NCBI GenBank assembly: GCA_900550775.1
Contig: URTH01000070.1
Span: 1-8,200 of the forward strand
DNA from: an uncultured Eubacteriales bacterium
Lineage (GTDB): Bacteria > Bacillota > Clostridia > Monoglobales > Monoglobaceae
DNA length: 8,200 bases
Direction: 5' to 3'
The notes under the pieces are model-generated. The model was given only the letters and a program-made list of their open reading frames with translations, did no database searches and was not told where the DNA came from. The position numbers were made by a program, and so were the translations under genes. Of this stretch, positions 6,317 through 8,200 are shown piece by piece. Each line of letters begins with the position of its first letter. The stretch's first letter is position 1.

Positions 6317-7756
6317 TCACGACTTTCCCAGCAGTTTTTGATACATCTCATCATATTTTTGTGCCGATGCACCCCAGGAAAAGTCCATCTTCATGGCACG
6401 CTTCATCAGCGGTACCCACACCTCTTTATCCGCAAAAAAGTGCAGCGCCATACGGAGCGTATAGAGCATATCGTGCGCACTGTACGGCGCAAAGCTAAAG
6501 CCGTTGCCCTCGCCGGTAAATTCGTTAAAGGGCTGCACGCTGTCTTTCAGGCCGCCCGTCTCACGTACGATCGGAATCGTTCCGTAGGCCATCGCGATCA
6601 TCTGGCTCAGGCCGCACGGCTCAAACATGGACGGCATCAGCAGCATATCGGCCGATGCGTAAATCTTATGCGCCATGTCGTCGCTAAAGGTGATATTGGC
6701 AGAAACCTTTTCCGGGTGATACCATGCGTTCTGGCGGAACATCTCCTCATACTTTGCCTCGCCGGTACCCAGTACCACCAGCTGAATATCCAGGTTCACA
6801 AGCTCGCCCATCGCCTCGGCAATGATATCAAAGCCCTTTTGATCGACCAGTCTTGACACAATGCCGATCATCGCTTTTTCGCCGTCAACCGGAAGTCCGA
6901 GCTGCTTTTGCAGCGCGATCTTGTTTTCCTTTTTCTTGCTTGTAAGATTACGCAAATCGAAATTTGCAAAAATCTTGGGATCGGTTTTCGCGTTATACAC
7001 CGCGGTGTCGATGCCGTTGATAATACCGTACAGCGACTGCGACCTTGCAGAGAGCAGACCGTCCAGACGTTCGCCGCCCAGCGGCGTTTTAATCTCCTCC
7101 GCATAGCTGGGGCTGACGGTCGTCACATAGTCCGCATAGACAATACCGCCCTTTAAGAGGTTGGCACATCCGTGGAACTCCAGCTTATCCTCGGTAAAAT
7201 ACTCCTGCGGCAGAGAATAAAAATCCGCCACAATATCCATCGAATAGATACCCTGATACCGCAGATTGTGGATGGTAAACACCGTCTTGATGCCACGGTA
7301 GAATTCGTCCTCCACATAATAGGCATTGAGCAGTACCGGCACCATACCGGCCTGCCAGTCGTGTGCATGGATCACATCGGGTTTAAAGTCCAGCTGCTTT
7401 AAAATTTCAAGGCACGCCTTATCGTAAAAGGCAAACCGCTCCAAATCGTTCCATTTATAAAGATAGATATCGCCAAAATAATACTCATTATCGATAAAAT
7501 AATAGGTCACGCCGTCCTTTTTCAGTTCAAAAACGCCGCAGTATTTCCGCCGCCAGCCGAGCGGAATGTAAAGAAAGAATCGAAATTCCATCTCCTGACA
7601 GTATTGCTCTTGAATACAACCGTACTTCGGCAAAACCACACGCACGTCATGACCCAGCTTTGCAAGCGCCTGCGGCAGTGCGCCAAGCACATCGCCCAGG
7701 CCGCCGGTTTTGGCAAACGGTGCTACCTCAGAAGAACACATCAAAATTTTGCTCAC
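6317..7756 (-). CDS. glgA: Glycogen synthase (ADP-glucose type, GT5)
   Basis: Adds glucose from ADP-glucose to the non-reducing end of alpha-1,4-glucan; a cytoplasmic GT-B fold enzyme. The 479 residues match the bacterial norm. The N-domain has the ADP-glucose loop KTGGLGDV (16-23, Lys16), HAHDWQAG (130-137) and TIHNLRYQG (161-169). The C-domain has NGID (248-251), SRLVDQKG (301-308, Arg302 and Lys307), the catalytic-site Glu379 in FEPCGLSQ (378-385) and RETGGL (398-403). The start is a GTG at 7754-7756, preceded by AAAGGTG (7766-7772) with 9 bases of spacing; the next ATG, five codons in, would cut into the first beta strand. It lies 42 bases after glgD and 38 before the lipoprotein gene. 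Use of ADP-glucose rather than UDP-glucose is supported by the adjacent glgD. Confidence 0.97.
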   Translation of the reverse strand: MSKILMCSSEVAPFAKTGGLGDVLGALPQALAKLGHDVRVVLPKYGCIQEQYCQEMEFRFFLYIPLGWRRKYCGVFELKKDGVTYYFIDNEYYFGDIYLYKWNDLERFAFYDKACLEILKQLDFKPDVIHAHDWQAGMVPVLLNAYYVEDEFYRGIKTVFTIHNLRYQGIYSMDIVADFYSLPQEYFTEDKLEFHGCANLLKGGIVYADYVTTVSPSYAEEIKTPLGGERLDGLLSARSQSLYGIINGIDTAVYNAKTDPKIFANFDLRNLTSKKKENKIALQKQLGLPVDGEKAMIGIVSRLVDQKGFDIIAEAMGELVNLDIQLVVLGTGEAKYEEMFRQNAWYHPEKVSANITFSDDMAHKIYASADMLLMPSMFEPCGLSQMIAMAYGTIPIVRETGGLKDSVQPFNEFTGEGNGFSFAPYSAHDMLYTLRMALHFFADKEVWVPLMKRAMKMDFSWGASAQKYDEMYQKLLGKS

Positions 7757-7798
7757 TCAAAAACACACCTTTCTTTTGAATATTTCGGCAATAAGACG

Positions 7799-8200
7799 TC
7801 AGATCACCGCGCCCTTTCCGATTACCATCGGATAAGTATCCTGGCCGACCAGTTTCTTACCGCTACGCAGCACAACCTCTTTATCAAAAATGACATTTGC
7901 CATCATGCAGTTGTCCCGCACCTCGGAATTTTGCATGATGATACAGTTTTCGACCGATGCGCCCTTTCCGATATGCACACCGCGGAAGAGCACACAGTTT
8001 TTCACCTCGCCCTCAATCACGCAGCCGTCCGCAACGATGGAATTGGAGACCTCGGCGTTTTTACCGTACTTGGTCGGCACAGTGTCTTTGACCTTGGTAT
8101 AGATCGGCATATCCGTTTTCAGCCCGAACAGCTCCTCACGGGTGTCGTGGCTGAGCAGCTTAAGGTTTGCGTCAAAGAAGGACTTTACATCGTCAATTTT
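7799..8200 (-). CDS. glgD: Glucose-1-phosphate adenylyltransferase subunit GlgD, N-terminus beyond window edge
   Basis: The C-terminal 133 residues of an ADP-glucose pyrophosphorylase subunit. The open frame runs to the right edge, so the ATG at 8108-8110 is an internal methionine and not a start. The first 30 residues carry the end of the nucleotidyltransferase region (SFFDANLKLL), then PIYTKVKDTVPTKYG. A left-handed beta-helix of hexapeptide repeats follows (ADGCVIEGEV, CVLFRGVHIGKGASVENC, IIMQNSEVRDNC) and the protein ends DTYPMVIGKGAVI. The PTKYG segment and this tail fit GlgD better than GlgC, whose tail differs. In Bacillota GlgD pairs with catalytic GlgC and modulates it; glgC should lie just outside, upstream. 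The UGA stop is 42 bases before glgA. Confidence 0.9.
   Translation of the reverse strand, partial: KIDDVKSFFDANLKLLSHDTREELFGLKTDMPIYTKVKDTVPTKYGKNAEVSNSIVADGCVIEGEVKNCVLFRGVHIGKGASVENCIIMQNSEVRDNCMMANVIFDKEVVLRSGKKLVGQDTYPMVIGKGAVI

Noticed and set aside
6308..6856. A 182-codon plus-strand frame opposite the 3' end of glgA
   Set aside because: It is antisense to conserved GlgA coding sequence, with His/Arg-rich shadow composition.
7799..8110. A stand-alone 103-residue hexapeptide-repeat protein
   Set aside because: The same frame continues without a stop to the right edge with typical GlgD sequence, so the methionine at 8110 is internal.

Overview
The window looks like core chromosome from an endospore-forming, moderately GC-rich member of the Bacillota, most likely class Clostridia (inference). 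The spore protease gene gpr can only be of use to a spore former. The GlgD-type partner of ADP-glucose pyrophosphorylase, the Mn-dependent phosphoglycerate mutase GpmI and strong GGAGG-type ribosome binding sites all fit. I see no insertion sequence, phage gene, CRISPR array, rRNA or tRNA.

Layout: positions 1-3264 hold a minus-strand lower-glycolysis cluster read pgk -> tpiA -> gpmI, with gpmI cut by the left edge. A near-consensus promoter (TTGATA-17-TACAAT) lies about 85 bases upstream of pgk, preceded by 10-bp-phased A/T tracts and followed by two short hairpins in the leader. A 197-base gap separates pgk from tpiA, while tpiA and gpmI are only 19 bases apart. Upstream of pgk, also on the minus strand, is an AEC-family membrane transporter (3427-4356) with its own extended -10 promoter. 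Divergent from it is gpr on the plus strand (4601-5590). gpr ends at a long symmetric hairpin (5596-5645) that can terminate transcription from both sides. Converging on it is a minus-strand gene for an unrecognised lipoprotein (5649-6278), probably the last gene of a glgD -> glgA -> lipoprotein transcript. glgD runs off the right edge.

How the genes fit together: pgk, tpiA and gpmI handle triose phosphates and 3-phosphoglycerate. glgD and glgA make ADP-glucose and polymerise it to glycogen, a reserve many Clostridia build before sporulation. gpr degrades the DNA-protecting SASPs at germination. The central-carbon and spore genes sit side by side, but the strands and terminators argue for separate transcription units.

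I found no convincing new multi-gene system. The items most worth a second look are the curved-DNA-like element and structured leader at pgk, the unusually short pro-region of GPR, the inverted repeat in front of gpr, the long pgk-tpiA gap, and the AT-rich orphan lipoprotein gene behind glgA.
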